A DNA stretch of 9,202 nt from Alphaproteobacteria bacterium (GTDB lineage Bacteria; Pseudomonadota; Alphaproteobacteria; UBA8366): assembly GCA_030743445.1 (NCBI GenBank), contig JASLSL010000045.1, positions 1 to 9,202 on the forward strand, given 5' to 3'. The position numbers were made by a program, and so were the translations under genes. Below, in pieces: positions 1-6,968 of the stretch. Below the pieces are notes generated by a model, which had not been told where the DNA came from, searched no databases, and worked only from the letters and a program-made list of their open reading frames with translations. Within the stretch, counting starts at the first letter, position 1; the number at the start of each line of letters is the position of its first letter.

Positions 1-1801
1 GGCGCTGCACTCGCGCTTTGGTATCGGCGCCGGCGCCCGGGGTCGCGCCCGAGGCTTCAAGCGGCGCCGTAGCTCGGGCTTCGGCACCGGCTTCAACGCC
101 GGCTGGGATTTCAACTTCCGGGGATAGGGCAGCGCCAACGCCTCGGCGGCGGCAGCCAGTTGCGCGTAATGGGTGGTGCCGTTGCGCAGGTCGCCGTCCC
201 GGTCGTCGACCAGGAAGGACAGCCGTACCGCATCGGGAATACTGGCCGGGTTGGCCGCGGCGGCGCCGAGGATCATCCGGGCGGCCTCGCGATAGGCCGC
301 GTCCGGATCGCCGTAGAACCTCAGCAACTGCTGGATCAGCTCCCAGGTAAACCCGGCATAGGTCTCGCCGGCGCAGTGCACCTCGATCTCACCGTATCGA
401 TCACAAATTTCGGGCACCTTGGTCCACGGCTGCTTTTTGGCGCCGTTGCGCCCACACTGGCCGGTTTGCAGGAGATCGGCCGCCATACACGGCGAACGCA
501 GGACGAGCTACGCCAGGGCATCGCCGAACCCCTCGCTGTAGCCGCCGCCGACGATGCCGCCGAGATAATGGTCGACGCCGTGGCCGAGCTCGTGGACGAC
601 GATCGAGGAATAGGCCGTGTTGGGGCAGACGATCTTGTCGCCCGGATCGCTGGCGCGGAAGAAGTTGATCGAGCGACCGTCCCAATAGGCGTTGCACGAG
701 GAATCGATATTGACCCGCGTCGGCAGCCGGCGAAGCACGACCTTTGGGAGATATCGCCGGACGAACCGTTGCGCGCGGGTGGTCCAATAGAACGCGGTGG
801 CCTGCGCCAGATTTTGCTCGTCCTGCGCTTCGATCCTGATCAGGTTGCCGTCGCCGGGACCCAGTGTGAACCGCTTTTCCAGATCGGGGCCCAGTTGATT
901 GCGGACGACGGCGAAGGGCCCGGCCGGCGTCAGCCTGACATCGTTGCTCCCCGGGTCGTAAAACGTGAAACGGCCCTTGCGGTCTGTGGTCACCAGATCG
1001 GATGCGGACTTGGCGGTGCCGCGTTTGATCGTGAGGTTCGGCAACGGCCGTTTGACCGCCGGCCGCCGCGGCGATTCGTTCCACACCAAGGCCGATACCG
1101 AGCCGCTCGGCGCGCTGTGAATTTCGTCCCTGGCGTCGAGAATCTCGCCCCGGTCCCGCGCGGCGACCCAGTACCGTACCGCCCGTGGCCGAACGATCGA
1201 GGTCGTGCGAACGGTAAACGCCCAGGCGAGCCGGCCGCGCCGACCGCCATCGACCCAGAACTCGAGATTGGGCTCGGATACCGTCACCCGTTCACCGCGC
1301 CGCGCCGAAGCGCTGGCGGGCGGTATCGATTCCGGCCTGGCGATCGATCTCGGGCGTCGTGCCATCGACGGACTGCGGCATGTGCCGTGTGCGAACCGTG
1401 GCATTGCCGCCGGGCCCGACAATGACCGTGACATCGCTGCCGAGGGCGAGCGGAATGCCGTCGTAACGGGCGCGGTAGCGCGCGATGGTTGTCGCACCCC
1501 GCCCCGCCGCCGCGACGTTGATCGGACGCCCCTCGGTGAACAGGCTGAGCCGGCGAAGCGGCAGCGTCGCCTCGAGTCGCCCGATGCTGGCCTCGGCCGC
1601 CGCGGCCGACGCGATCGAAATGCGCTCGGACAGGGTTTCGTAAGCGACCGTCAATTGCCGCGGTGCCGCGTCGGTTTTCAATGCCGCCACATCGTCGGCG
1701 GCGCCGAGCAGACCCTGCCCGTGGCCCGCCGCGACCGGCGCGGCGGTCAGCAGCCCCGCGATCAGGAAAATCTTGCGCATGTCGCGATACGGCGTGAACA
1801 C
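1..1801 (-). pseudogene. Secreted gluzincin-type zinc metallopeptidase, broken by a frameshift and an in-frame stop; C-terminus off the window edge
   Basis: The reading frame must be stitched from pieces. The N-terminal part starts at GTG 1799-1801 or ATG 1778-1780 and carries a signal peptide (MRKIFLIAGLLTAAPVAAG). A propeptide-like segment follows that resembles an FTP/PepSY domain (YDGIPLALGSDVTVIVG). This frame ends at a TGA at 1292-1294, and the homologous sequence resumes at once in another frame (GERVTVSEPNLEFWVDGG), which fits loss of one base in a GC-rich run. The catalytic part has HELGHGVDH at 594-568 and SEGFGDALA just after it. Together they form an HExxH...E zinc site with the E-G-x-x-D shape seen in fungalysin-like (M36) and related gluzincins. 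A TAG at 508-510 interrupts the frame seven codons after the third ligand, yet clearly protein-like sequence continues to base 1 (YAGFTWELIQQLL, then a basic Lys/Pro-rich tail). AGGAGGT at 1804-1810 favours the GTG start, although the spacing is short. The family assignment is firm at the level of zinc peptidase and tentative beyond that. Confidence 0.75.
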
Positions 1802-1814
1802 GGACCTCCTCCCA

Positions 1815-2339
1815 CTAATTTTTCCGCTTGCATCCCTTGCCCGACAACGCATCGCGCATCGAATCGGCGATCGCGGTGATGCGTTGCCGGCCGGCCTTGC
1901 GCACCGCCTCGGACAGCGCCGCCGGGTTCGCCGGCTCGCCGGCACCCGCCAACACCACCGTGGCCCGGCGACCGGCATGCTCGATGGTCAAGGATCGCCG
2001 GTTGACCCGCGGCCCGACGCGGGACAGATCGGGCAAGGTGGCGATCCCGTGCCGGGTCACCATATCCTCGAGACAAGCCAGGGCGTCCGGCGCCAGGGCG
2101 CCTCGGCGCGGAAACTTCGCGATCTCGTTATTGACGAATTTCTCGATGCGCCAGACGCCGTCGGGATCGACGGTCCAGCGGGTCCCGGTAACGCCGACCA
2201 CGCCTTCCTGGGTTTCGCTGACGACGATCGGGTGCTCGAGGGCGGCCGCCGAAACCGCGGCGTCGAACACCCCCAAAACGGCGAGTCCGGGGAGGACGGC
2301 CACCGCCGCGAGCCGCAATATGCCGGTATCTCGGATCAC
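1815..2339 (-). CDS. Small secreted protein of unknown function upstream of the metallopeptidase
   Basis: This is a 174-residue protein. I chose GTG 2337-2339 as the start because GAGGAA lies six bases upstream and the resulting N-terminus is a good signal peptide: Arg-3 and Arg-9, a hydrophobic stretch to about residue 30, then a small-residue SAAA cleavage region. An upstream ATG at 2448-2450 would add 37 residues of unlikely, tryptophan-rich sequence and destroy the signal peptide. The mature part looks like an alpha/beta fold: strand-like TRWTVDPDGVWRI, a helix around APDALACLEDMVTRH, paired strands (NRRSLTIEHAGRRATVVLAG), then a C-terminal helix (ALSEAVRKAGRQRI). Two cysteines (one mid-protein, one near the C-terminus) could form a disulfide in the periplasm. 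The stop lies 13 bases before the peptidase GTG, so the two are probably co-transcribed. I do not recognise the family. The strand-helix-strand order and the peptidase neighbour recall the emfourin-type metallopeptidase inhibitors, but this is only a suggestion. Confidence 0.72.
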   Translation of the reverse strand: MIRDTGILRLAAVAVLPGLAVLGVFDAAVSAAALEHPIVVSETQEGVVGVTGTRWTVDPDGVWRIEKFVNNEIAKFPRRGALAPDALACLEDMVTRHGIATLPDLSRVGPRVNRRSLTIEHAGRRATVVLAGAGEPANPAALSEAVRKAGRQRITAIADSMRDALSGKGCKRKN

Positions 2340-2375
2340 GTTCGGTTCCTCGTCAGGTTCAAGCCGGCTACGGTT

Positions 2376-2403
2376 TTTATACCATGGCGCGACCCATGGC
2401 CAA
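2376..2403 (-). promoter_or_regulatory. Possible sigma-70-type promoter for the secreted protein/peptidase unit
   Basis: On the minus strand TTGGCC (2403-2398) and TATAAA (2381-2376) are separated by 16 bases, 37 bases upstream of the chosen GTG start. The -10 box matches five of six consensus bases and the -35 matches TTG only. Two copies of the palindrome CCATGG (2382-2387 and 2394-2399) lie in and next to the spacer, 12 bases apart. They might be an operator, or they may be chance. Confidence 0.35.
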
Positions 2404-2489
2404 TGCCGGCAACCCAGGGTCGGCAGTGGCGCGACACCTAGTTTGATCATGCAAGGATCAGGGCCGGTTTTACCGCGCCCGCGATACCG

Positions 2490-3503
2490 CTACCCCACGA
2501 CCTCGCCGAACAGGCGCAGCCAGTTGCCGCCGAGGATGCCGCGCACCGCGTCTTCGCCGTGGCCGCGGTCGATCAGTCCCTGGGTGAAGTTGGCGACCAG
2601 GCGGATGGAGTGCAGGCCCCGGGGATAGGATTGGGTCAGGAACTCGCCCGGCGTGCCGAAGATGTCGGGCCGGCGCACCCGCCAGACCTTGGAGGCCTCC
2701 AGCACGGTACCGGCTTCCTGGTAGGCCTCGGTGAAGTCGAGGCCGAGACCGACATGCGCCGCGCCCAACAAATTTGCGTAGTGCTCGCAGTGGTCGAGCA
2801 TGTGCTCAATCGTCGGGTCCACCTCGGCGACCGATTTCGGCAGGCCGCAAATGCCGATCACCCCGCCCTTGGCGACGATCGCCCTCGCCGTCTCGTCCTT
2901 GGTGTTGCGGTCGTTGGCGTGGACCGCGTAGGCGTTGGAATGGGTGCAGACCGGGTGGTCGGCCCGCGCGGCGACCTCGGCCCGCGCCCGGTGCCCGGCG
3001 TGCGACACGTCGAGCAGCATCGCTAATCCGTTGACCGCATCGACGAAATCGTGGCCGAGGAAGGTCAATCCCCCGTCGCGCACCTCGCCGCAGCCGTCGG
3101 CGAGCAGGTTGGCCGCGGTGTAGGCGAGGCCAATGGTCCGCATGCCGAGCTTCCAAACCTCCTCGAGCCGGGTCATGTCCTCGCCGAGGAACGCCGCCCC
3201 CTGGGTCCCGAGAATGACGCCGAACTGGCCCGCCTTCTTGGCCGCCTCGACGTCGGCCCGAGTCAACGCCAGGGCCAGGAGTGGGCTCGCCTCTATCTTC
3301 TCCAGTGCGGTGTCGAGCGCCCGCCTGGCACCCTCCCAATCGCTGTCGGTGACGAAGGTGACGTTGGCCGCGTCGACCCCGCCGGCGAGGCAACGCTCGG
3401 TATAGGGCTCCTCCAGCACGTAGCCGAGCGACAGCGCGTCGATCACCATCGCCTCATTGGTCAGCTCGACGGCGTCCTTGCCTGCGGTCAGGTCCGCGTC
3501 CAT
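2490..3503 (-). CDS. Peptidase family M19 (membrane/renal dipeptidase-like) protein, with altered metal ligands
   Basis: This is a 337-residue protein of normal M19 length. The start ATG 3501-3503 is preceded by GAGAGGAA at a good distance; a longer frame back to 3557 has no comparable site. No signal peptide is seen, so it is probably cytoplasmic. Family landmarks in order are: LGMRTIGLAYTAANLLADGC (119-138); GGLTFLGHDFVDAVNGLAML with the DVSHAGH motif (His-168); THSNAY (His-188); NDRN (Arg-199); and GLGLDF (Asp-256). These match the second-half metal and substrate residues of M19 enzymes, which hydrolyse dipeptides with a di-zinc centre. The first-half ligands differ. The usual DGHxD near the N-terminus reads DALSL (22-26), and the bridging Glu of the EG motif reads QG (101-102). 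Activity on dipeptides is therefore uncertain. It stands alone, divergent from the hemerythrin gene. Confidence 0.9.
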   Translation of the reverse strand: MDADLTAGKDAVELTNEAMVIDALSLGYVLEEPYTERCLAGGVDAANVTFVTDSDWEGARRALDTALEKIEASPLLALALTRADVEAAKKAGQFGVILGTQGAAFLGEDMTRLEEVWKLGMRTIGLAYTAANLLADGCGEVRDGGLTFLGHDFVDAVNGLAMLLDVSHAGHRARAEVAARADHPVCTHSNAYAVHANDRNTKDETARAIVAKGGVIGICGLPKSVAEVDPTIEHMLDHCEHYANLLGAAHVGLGLDFTEAYQEAGTVLEASKVWRVRRPDIFGTPGEFLTQSYPRGLHSIRLVANFTQGLIDRGHGEDAVRGILGGNWLRLFGEVVG

Positions 3504-3584
3504 CTGTTGCTTCCTCTCTCTGTTTCCCGCCCAGCCTCGCGCGCCAGCTTGAGCCATGTCAATTCACCCGCGGCGCCGAAGAGG

Positions 3585-3590
3585 TATAAT
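3585..3590 (+). promoter_or_regulatory. Perfect TATAAT -10 box for the hemerythrin gene
   Basis: TATAAT at 3585-3590 is an exact -10 consensus in an otherwise GC-rich divergent intergenic region. No good -35 box sits 16-18 bases upstream (the candidates read ATTCAC or AATTCA). The implied transcript would start near 3597 and give a leader of about 40 bases before the ATG at 3640. On the opposite strand a TTGACA (3562-3557) could be the -35 of the dipeptidase promoter, but I see no matching -10. Confidence 0.45.
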
Positions 3591-3639
3591 CCCGGCGACA
3601 AGACCGGACATGGACGGGAAGACGGAAGGAAGGCGGAAT

Positions 3640-4203
3640 ATGGACGATGTCATTCAAGGATTGCGCCGCGAACACGCCGAAATGGGTCAGCTTCTCGATA
3701 TGCTGGAGCGCGAGGTCGCGGTGTTCCGGCGGGGCGAGGTGCCGGATTACGACCTGGTACAGGAAATCCTCGACTACTGCCTCGACTATCCCGACCGCTG
3801 CCATCACCCGATCGAGGATCTGATCCTGGCACGGATTCGCGAGCGCGACCCGGCGGCGGCCGAGAAGGTCGGCGATTTGGATGCGGAGCACGCGGCGCTG
3901 TCGGCGCTGACCCGCAAGTTCTTCGACGCCACCGATCGGCTGGTGCAGGAGACCGGCATGACGCGCGACTGGTTCGCCGACACCGCGGCCGAATTCATCG
4001 AGGCCTACCGGCAGCATATCGCGATGGAGGAACGCGACTTCTTCCCCGTGGCGGGAAAAGTGCTGAGCGATGACGACTGGAGCGAAATCGATTCGCGCCT
4101 CGCCAACCACAAGAACCCGCTGATCGACGCGGGCGACGAGCGGCGCTTCGCGACCCTGCGAATGGGTATCCTCGGTTCCGACTCCGGCGGCGCCACGGCT
4201 TAG
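3640..4203 (+). CDS. Hemerythrin HHE domain-containing protein
   Basis: This is a 187-residue, soluble, largely helical protein with no signal peptide or membrane segment. The start ATG 3640-3642 follows a purine-rich GGAAGGAAGGCGG stretch. An in-frame ATG at 3610 is possible but would add ten residues that do not look like the family. The expected iron ligands of a four-helix hemerythrin-like fold appear in order: REHAEM (His-12), CHHPIEDLIL (His-55/56, Glu-59), DAEHAAL (His-84) and YRQHIAMEERDFFP (His-126, Glu-130). Members bind a non-haem di-iron centre and serve in oxygen, nitric oxide or iron sensing or handling. The sequence alone does not say which applies here. Residues from about 137 form a family-typical C-terminal helix and a loose Gly/Ser tail. 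The gene is transcribed divergently from the dipeptidase and is probably monocistronic. Confidence 0.93.
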   Translation: MDDVIQGLRREHAEMGQLLDMLEREVAVFRRGEVPDYDLVQEILDYCLDYPDRCHHPIEDLILARIRERDPAAAEKVGDLDAEHAALSALTRKFFDATDRLVQETGMTRDWFADTAAEFIEAYRQHIAMEERDFFPVAGKVLSDDDWSEIDSRLANHKNPLIDAGDERRFATLRMGILGSDSGGATA

Positions 4204-4208
4204 AGCAT

Positions 4209-4232
4209 ATCGCGCCGACGACGAAACGCGAT
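4209..4232 (+). repeat. Short inverted repeat in the gap after the hemerythrin gene
   Basis: ATCGCG (4209-4214) and CGCGAT (4227-4232) form a six-base-pair stem with a 12-base loop just after the hemerythrin stop. No T-run follows, so it is a weak candidate for an intrinsic terminator. It could equally be a chance pairing in GC-rich sequence. Confidence 0.25.
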
Positions 4233-4254
4233 GGGAAGACGCGACGCCATCCGC

Positions 4255-4260
4255 TAGTCT
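4255..4260 (+). promoter_or_regulatory. Possible -10 box for a leaderless TPR-glycosyltransferase transcript
   Basis: TAGTCT at 4255-4260 has the TAnnnT form of a -10 box and ends nine bases before the ATG at 4270. No Shine-Dalgarno sequence lies between. Transcription would start at or within about two bases of the ATG. The -35 position (TGGGAA, 4232-4237) is a poor match, so this is tentative. Confidence 0.3.
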
Positions 4261-4269
4261 TGCGGCGCC

Positions 4270-5823
4270 ATGGCGCCAGAGAACACCAGCGAAGCCGCCG
4301 ATGCGATCCGCCGCGCCGAGCAACTGGCGGTAGCGGGGGATTTCGCCGGGGCGGCGGACCTCTACCGCGCCGCCCTGAAACATCACCCGCTCGAGCCCGA
4401 CATCTGGAACCTGCTCGGCCTGGCGTTGCTCGACGGCGGCGAAGGCGACGAGGCGCTGCAGTGCCTGGAAAAGGCGACCATGCTGGCCCCCGACCGGGCG
4501 GAACTCAAAATCGGATGGGGGATCGCGCTGCAACGGCTCGGCCGCGAGGAGGAGGCGATCGCGGTCTATCGCGAGGTCCTCGACGCCGATCCCGAAAACG
4601 TCTCGGCGTTGACCAATATCGGCGTCGCGTTGTTGACCGGTGGATTGGTCGACGACGCCCTGCCCCCCTTGGAGAAAGCGGTCGCGTTGGCGCCCGACGA
4701 TCCGGCGGCCTGCGCCAATTTCGGCGTCGTGCTGCAACGGCTGGGGCGCACCGAGGCGGCGATCGCCAGCTTCGAGACCGCGCTCGCGACCGACCCCGAT
4801 TACGGCGAGGCCTGGAGCGGGCTCGGCGTCGCCTTGCTCGACGCGCTCGAGCTCGATTGGTCGCGCGCCGCGCACGAGCGCGCCATGGCGATCGATCCGG
4901 ACAATCCGGGGGTCCATTGGAACCTCGCCATGGCCTTGCTGCTCGCCGGCGATTATCGGCGCGGCTTCGAGGAGTTCGAATGGCGGCGCAAGACGCCGAG
5001 GCTGGCGCCGCGGACCTTCGAGGGGCCGGAGTGGGACGGCGGCGAGGTCGAGGGCCTGACGGTGCTGGTTCACGTCGAGCAAGGCATCGGCGATGCAATC
5101 CAGTTCGCCCGCTACGTGCCGCTGCTCGCCGCCCGAGGTGCGAGGGTCGCGGTCGCGGCGCACTGGCGGCTGGCGGAGCTGTTCCGGACCCTGGACGGCG
5201 CCGCCGAGGTCGTGTCCGGCGACGATCCGGTCCCCGATTACGACCTCCAGGTGCCGCTGCTCTCGCTGCCGCGATTGTTCGAGACCGACCTCGATTCGAT
5301 CCCGGCGGAGGTGCCCTACCTCGCGGTGCCGCCGGGCACCGGATCGCCGATCGGGGCAAAGGCGGGAATGTCGCGCATCGGCCTGGTGTGGGCCGGCAAC
5401 CCGCGCCACGCCAACGACCGCAATCGGTCGTGCCCTTTCACCGAGCTCGCGCCGCTGATCGATCTCGACGGCATCGAGTGGGTCGGCCTCCAGGTCGGCG
5501 GGCGCGCCGGGGACGCGGCGGGCACACCGGTCCGCGACCTCTCGGATGACCTCACCAGCTTCGCCGTGACCGCCGCGGCGATCGAGGCGCTCGACCTGGT
5601 GATTTCGGTTGACACCGCGGTCGCCCACCTGGCGGGCGCTCTGGCGCGGCCGGTCTGGCTGCTGCTGCCCGCGGCACCCGACTGGCGCTGGCTGACCGAG
5701 CGGACCGACAGCCCGTGGTATCCGACCATGCGCCTGTTCCGCCAGTCGACGCCCGGCGACTGGCCGGGCGTCGTCGGGGCGTTGCGCGAGGCGGTCGCGG
5801 CGGAGCTTCCCGGCGCATGCTGA
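4270..5823 (+). CDS. TPR-repeat protein with C-terminal GT-B glycosyltransferase-like domain
   Basis: This is a 517-residue protein. Residues from about 8 to 230 hold some six tetratricopeptide repeats of about 34 residues, with signatures such as GDFAGAADLYRAAL, LGLALLDGGEGDEALQCLEK, LGREEEAIAVYREVLDADPE and LGRTEAAIASFETALATDPD. A linker (YRRGFEEFEWRR) leads into a domain resembling the ADP-heptose:LPS heptosyltransferase-like (GT9-type) fold. VEQGIGDAIQFARYVPLLAA (about 269-288) is its N-terminal loop and helix. SRIGLVWAGNPRHANDRNRS opens the second Rossmann half. VISVDTAVAHLAGALARPVW (about 443-462) is the nucleotide-sugar binding signature. This TPR-plus-glycosyltransferase arrangement is common in Proteobacteria. 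The sugar and acceptor are unknown; TPRs often recruit a protein substrate. No signal peptide is seen, so it is probably cytoplasmic. Its stop overlaps the start of the next gene by seven bases. Confidence 0.92.
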   Translation: MAPENTSEAADAIRRAEQLAVAGDFAGAADLYRAALKHHPLEPDIWNLLGLALLDGGEGDEALQCLEKATMLAPDRAELKIGWGIALQRLGREEEAIAVYREVLDADPENVSALTNIGVALLTGGLVDDALPPLEKAVALAPDDPAACANFGVVLQRLGRTEAAIASFETALATDPDYGEAWSGLGVALLDALELDWSRAAHERAMAIDPDNPGVHWNLAMALLLAGDYRRGFEEFEWRRKTPRLAPRTFEGPEWDGGEVEGLTVLVHVEQGIGDAIQFARYVPLLAARGARVAVAAHWRLAELFRTLDGAAEVVSGDDPVPDYDLQVPLLSLPRLFETDLDSIPAEVPYLAVPPGTGSPIGAKAGMSRIGLVWAGNPRHANDRNRSCPFTELAPLIDLDGIEWVGLQVGGRAGDAAGTPVRDLSDDLTSFAVTAAAIEALDLVISVDTAVAHLAGALARPVWLLLPAAPDWRWLTERTDSPWYPTMRLFRQSTPGDWPGVVGALREAVAAELPGAC

Positions 5824-6398
5824 GGCGGCTTTACGACTGGACCCTCGATCTCGCGGCCCATCGCCACGCGATCTGGTGGCTGGCGCTGATCGCCTTCGTC
5901 GAGAGCTCGATCTTTCCGATCCCGCCCGACGCGATGCTGATTCCGATGATCCTGGCGGCGCGCGAGCGTTGGCTCGCGATCGCCGTGGTCTGCACCGTGG
6001 CCTCGGTCGTGGGCGGGCTCGCCGGTTACGGCATCGGGCATTTTCTTTTCGAGAGCGTCGGTTCCGGAATCGTCGAGTTCTACGGTTACGGCGACAAATT
6101 CGCCCAGTTCCAGACCGCCTACGACGAGTGGGGTGCCTGGCTTGTCGCCGGCGCCGGGCTGACCCCCTTCCCCTACAAGGTCATCACCATCGCGTCGGGC
6201 GTCTTCGCGCTCGATCCGGTGGTGTTCGTGGTCGCTTCGGTGCTGAGCCGCGGCGCCCGGTTCTTCGCCGTGGCGCTGTTGCTGTGGTGGCTCGGCCCAC
6301 CGATCCGCGATTTCATCGAGGCGCGGCTCGGCCTCGTGGCGACGCTGTTTTTCATCCTGCTAATCAGCGGGTTCCTGGTCCTTCGCTGGATCGGGTGA
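5817..6398 (+). CDS. YqaA/DedA-like (VTT domain) inner-membrane protein
   Basis: This is a 193-residue membrane protein. I took ATG 5817-5819, inside the ATGCTGA overlap with the upstream stop, because a longer frame back to 5715 only reads shadow sequence of the previous gene. Hydrophobic segments lie at about 19-46, 52-72, 105-130, 135-163 and 170-192. The first re-entrant-type segment has the family signature ESSIFPIPPD (29-38), and a second copy-like motif GLTPFPYKVITIASG sits near 112-128. These Pro-rich motifs are typical of the YqaA branch of the VTT/SNARE-associated superfamily. DedA-superfamily members have been linked to lipid carrier (undecaprenyl phosphate) or phospholipid flipping and membrane homeostasis; the role of the YqaA branch is unproven. 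Translational coupling to the TPR-glycosyltransferase would fit a shared envelope role, which is inference. Confidence 0.9.
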   Translation: MLRRLYDWTLDLAAHRHAIWWLALIAFVESSIFPIPPDAMLIPMILAARERWLAIAVVCTVASVVGGLAGYGIGHFLFESVGSGIVEFYGYGDKFAQFQTAYDEWGAWLVAGAGLTPFPYKVITIASGVFALDPVVFVVASVLSRGARFFAVALLLWWLGPPIRDFIEARLGLVATLFFILLISGFLVLRWIG

Positions 6399-6410
6399 CA
6401 CCCGGGGCGG

Positions 6411-6439
6411 GTGACGGCCTGGCCGCCGACGCTTATATA
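6411..6439 (+). promoter_or_regulatory. Likely promoter for dsbB-coq7, leaderless start
   Basis: GTGACG (6411-6416) and TATATA (6434-6439) are separated by 17 bases. TATATA ends seven bases before the ATG at 6447, so transcription would begin at or next to the start codon. No Shine-Dalgarno sequence precedes this ATG, which fits a leaderless mRNA. The AT-rich hexamer stands out in its GC-rich surroundings. Confidence 0.45.
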
Positions 6440-6446
6440 TGACCCG

Positions 6447-6968
6447 ATGTTCGAGACCTTGATCCATAGAGTCCTCGACGACCCGCGCATCGCCCCGCTG
6501 GCGACCCTGGCGCTCAGCCTCGCGACATTGGCGGGCGCATACGGCTCGCAGCATTGGGGCGGGCTGCAGCCCTGCGTGCTCTGCCTCTACCAGCGCTGGC
6601 CGTGGTGGATCGCGGCGGGGATCGCGGCGCTGGCGCTGGCGCTGGTGCGCCATCGTGGCGTGCGCAGGGGACTCTTGGCGCTTGCCGGGGTGGCGCTGCT
6701 CGCCGGCGGCGGTATCGCGGTCTACCATGTCGGGGTCGAGCAGCACTGGTGGGCCGGCACCGCGTCGTGCGGCGCCACGGGTGCTGTGCCGACGACGCTC
6801 GAGGAATTGAAGCGCCAGGTCCTGTCGGCCCCGGTGGTGCGCTGCGACGAGGTCCAATGGTCGCTGTTCGGCATTTCGATGGCGGGTTACAACGCGATGC
6901 TCTCGTTCGTGGCGGGATTGGCGCTGCTCGCCTTCACCCAGAAGGCGCGGAAGGGGAATGCCGCATGA
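6447..6968 (+). CDS. dsbB: Disulfide bond formation protein B (DsbB family)
   Basis: This is a 173-residue inner-membrane protein with four hydrophobic spans at about 15-33, 51-67, 75-95 and 143-165. DsbB reoxidises the periplasmic thiol oxidase DsbA and passes the electrons to quinone. Both cysteine pairs are present: QPCVLCLYQR (Cys-43 and Cys-46) after the first span, and Cys-108/Cys-133 in the second periplasmic loop (ASCGATG ... VVRCDE). Arg-50, next to the first pair, matches the quinone-binding region. The C-terminal WSLFGISMAGYNAM is also family-typical. I chose ATG 6447 over an in-frame GTG at 6411 because the extra residues (TAWPPTLIYDP) are not family-like and the promoter would lie inside that extension. 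The stop overlaps the coq7 start (ATGA). No dsbA lies in the window. Confidence 0.93.
   Translation: MFETLIHRVLDDPRIAPLATLALSLATLAGAYGSQHWGGLQPCVLCLYQRWPWWIAAGIAALALALVRHRGVRRGLLALAGVALLAGGGIAVYHVGVEQHWWAGTASCGATGAVPTTLEELKRQVLSAPVVRCDEVQWSLFGISMAGYNAMLSFVAGLALLAFTQKARKGNAA

Noticed and set aside
508..510. TAG read as a recoded sense codon (pyrrolysine or suppressor)
   Set aside because: No context supports recoding, other genes in the window use TAG as a normal stop (1815-1817, 4201-4203, 8943-8945), and the same gene also has a frameshift, so decay or sequence error is simpler.
160..1425. Long plus-strand open frame (421 codons) over the peptidase region
   Set aside because: It lies opposite the minus-strand peptidase, has no recognisable domain, is rich in Arg/Gly/Pro/Ala as antisense frames of GC-rich genes are, and lacks a ribosome binding site.
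3549..3590. TTGAGC at 3549-3554 as the -35 partner of the TATAAT box
   Set aside because: The spacing is 30 bases, far beyond the usual 16-18.
4260..5549. Second plus-strand frame (429 codons) inside the TPR-glycosyltransferase gene
   Set aside because: It is an offset frame with an Arg-rich shadow product and no domain.
3559..5628. Very long minus-strand open frame (689 codons) opposite hemerythrin and TPR-glycosyltransferase
   Set aside because: The plus-strand genes have clear domains with conserved residues. The antisense frame is open because GC-rich codon bias removes stops, and its product is low-complexity and Arg/Gly/Gln-rich with no recognised motif.
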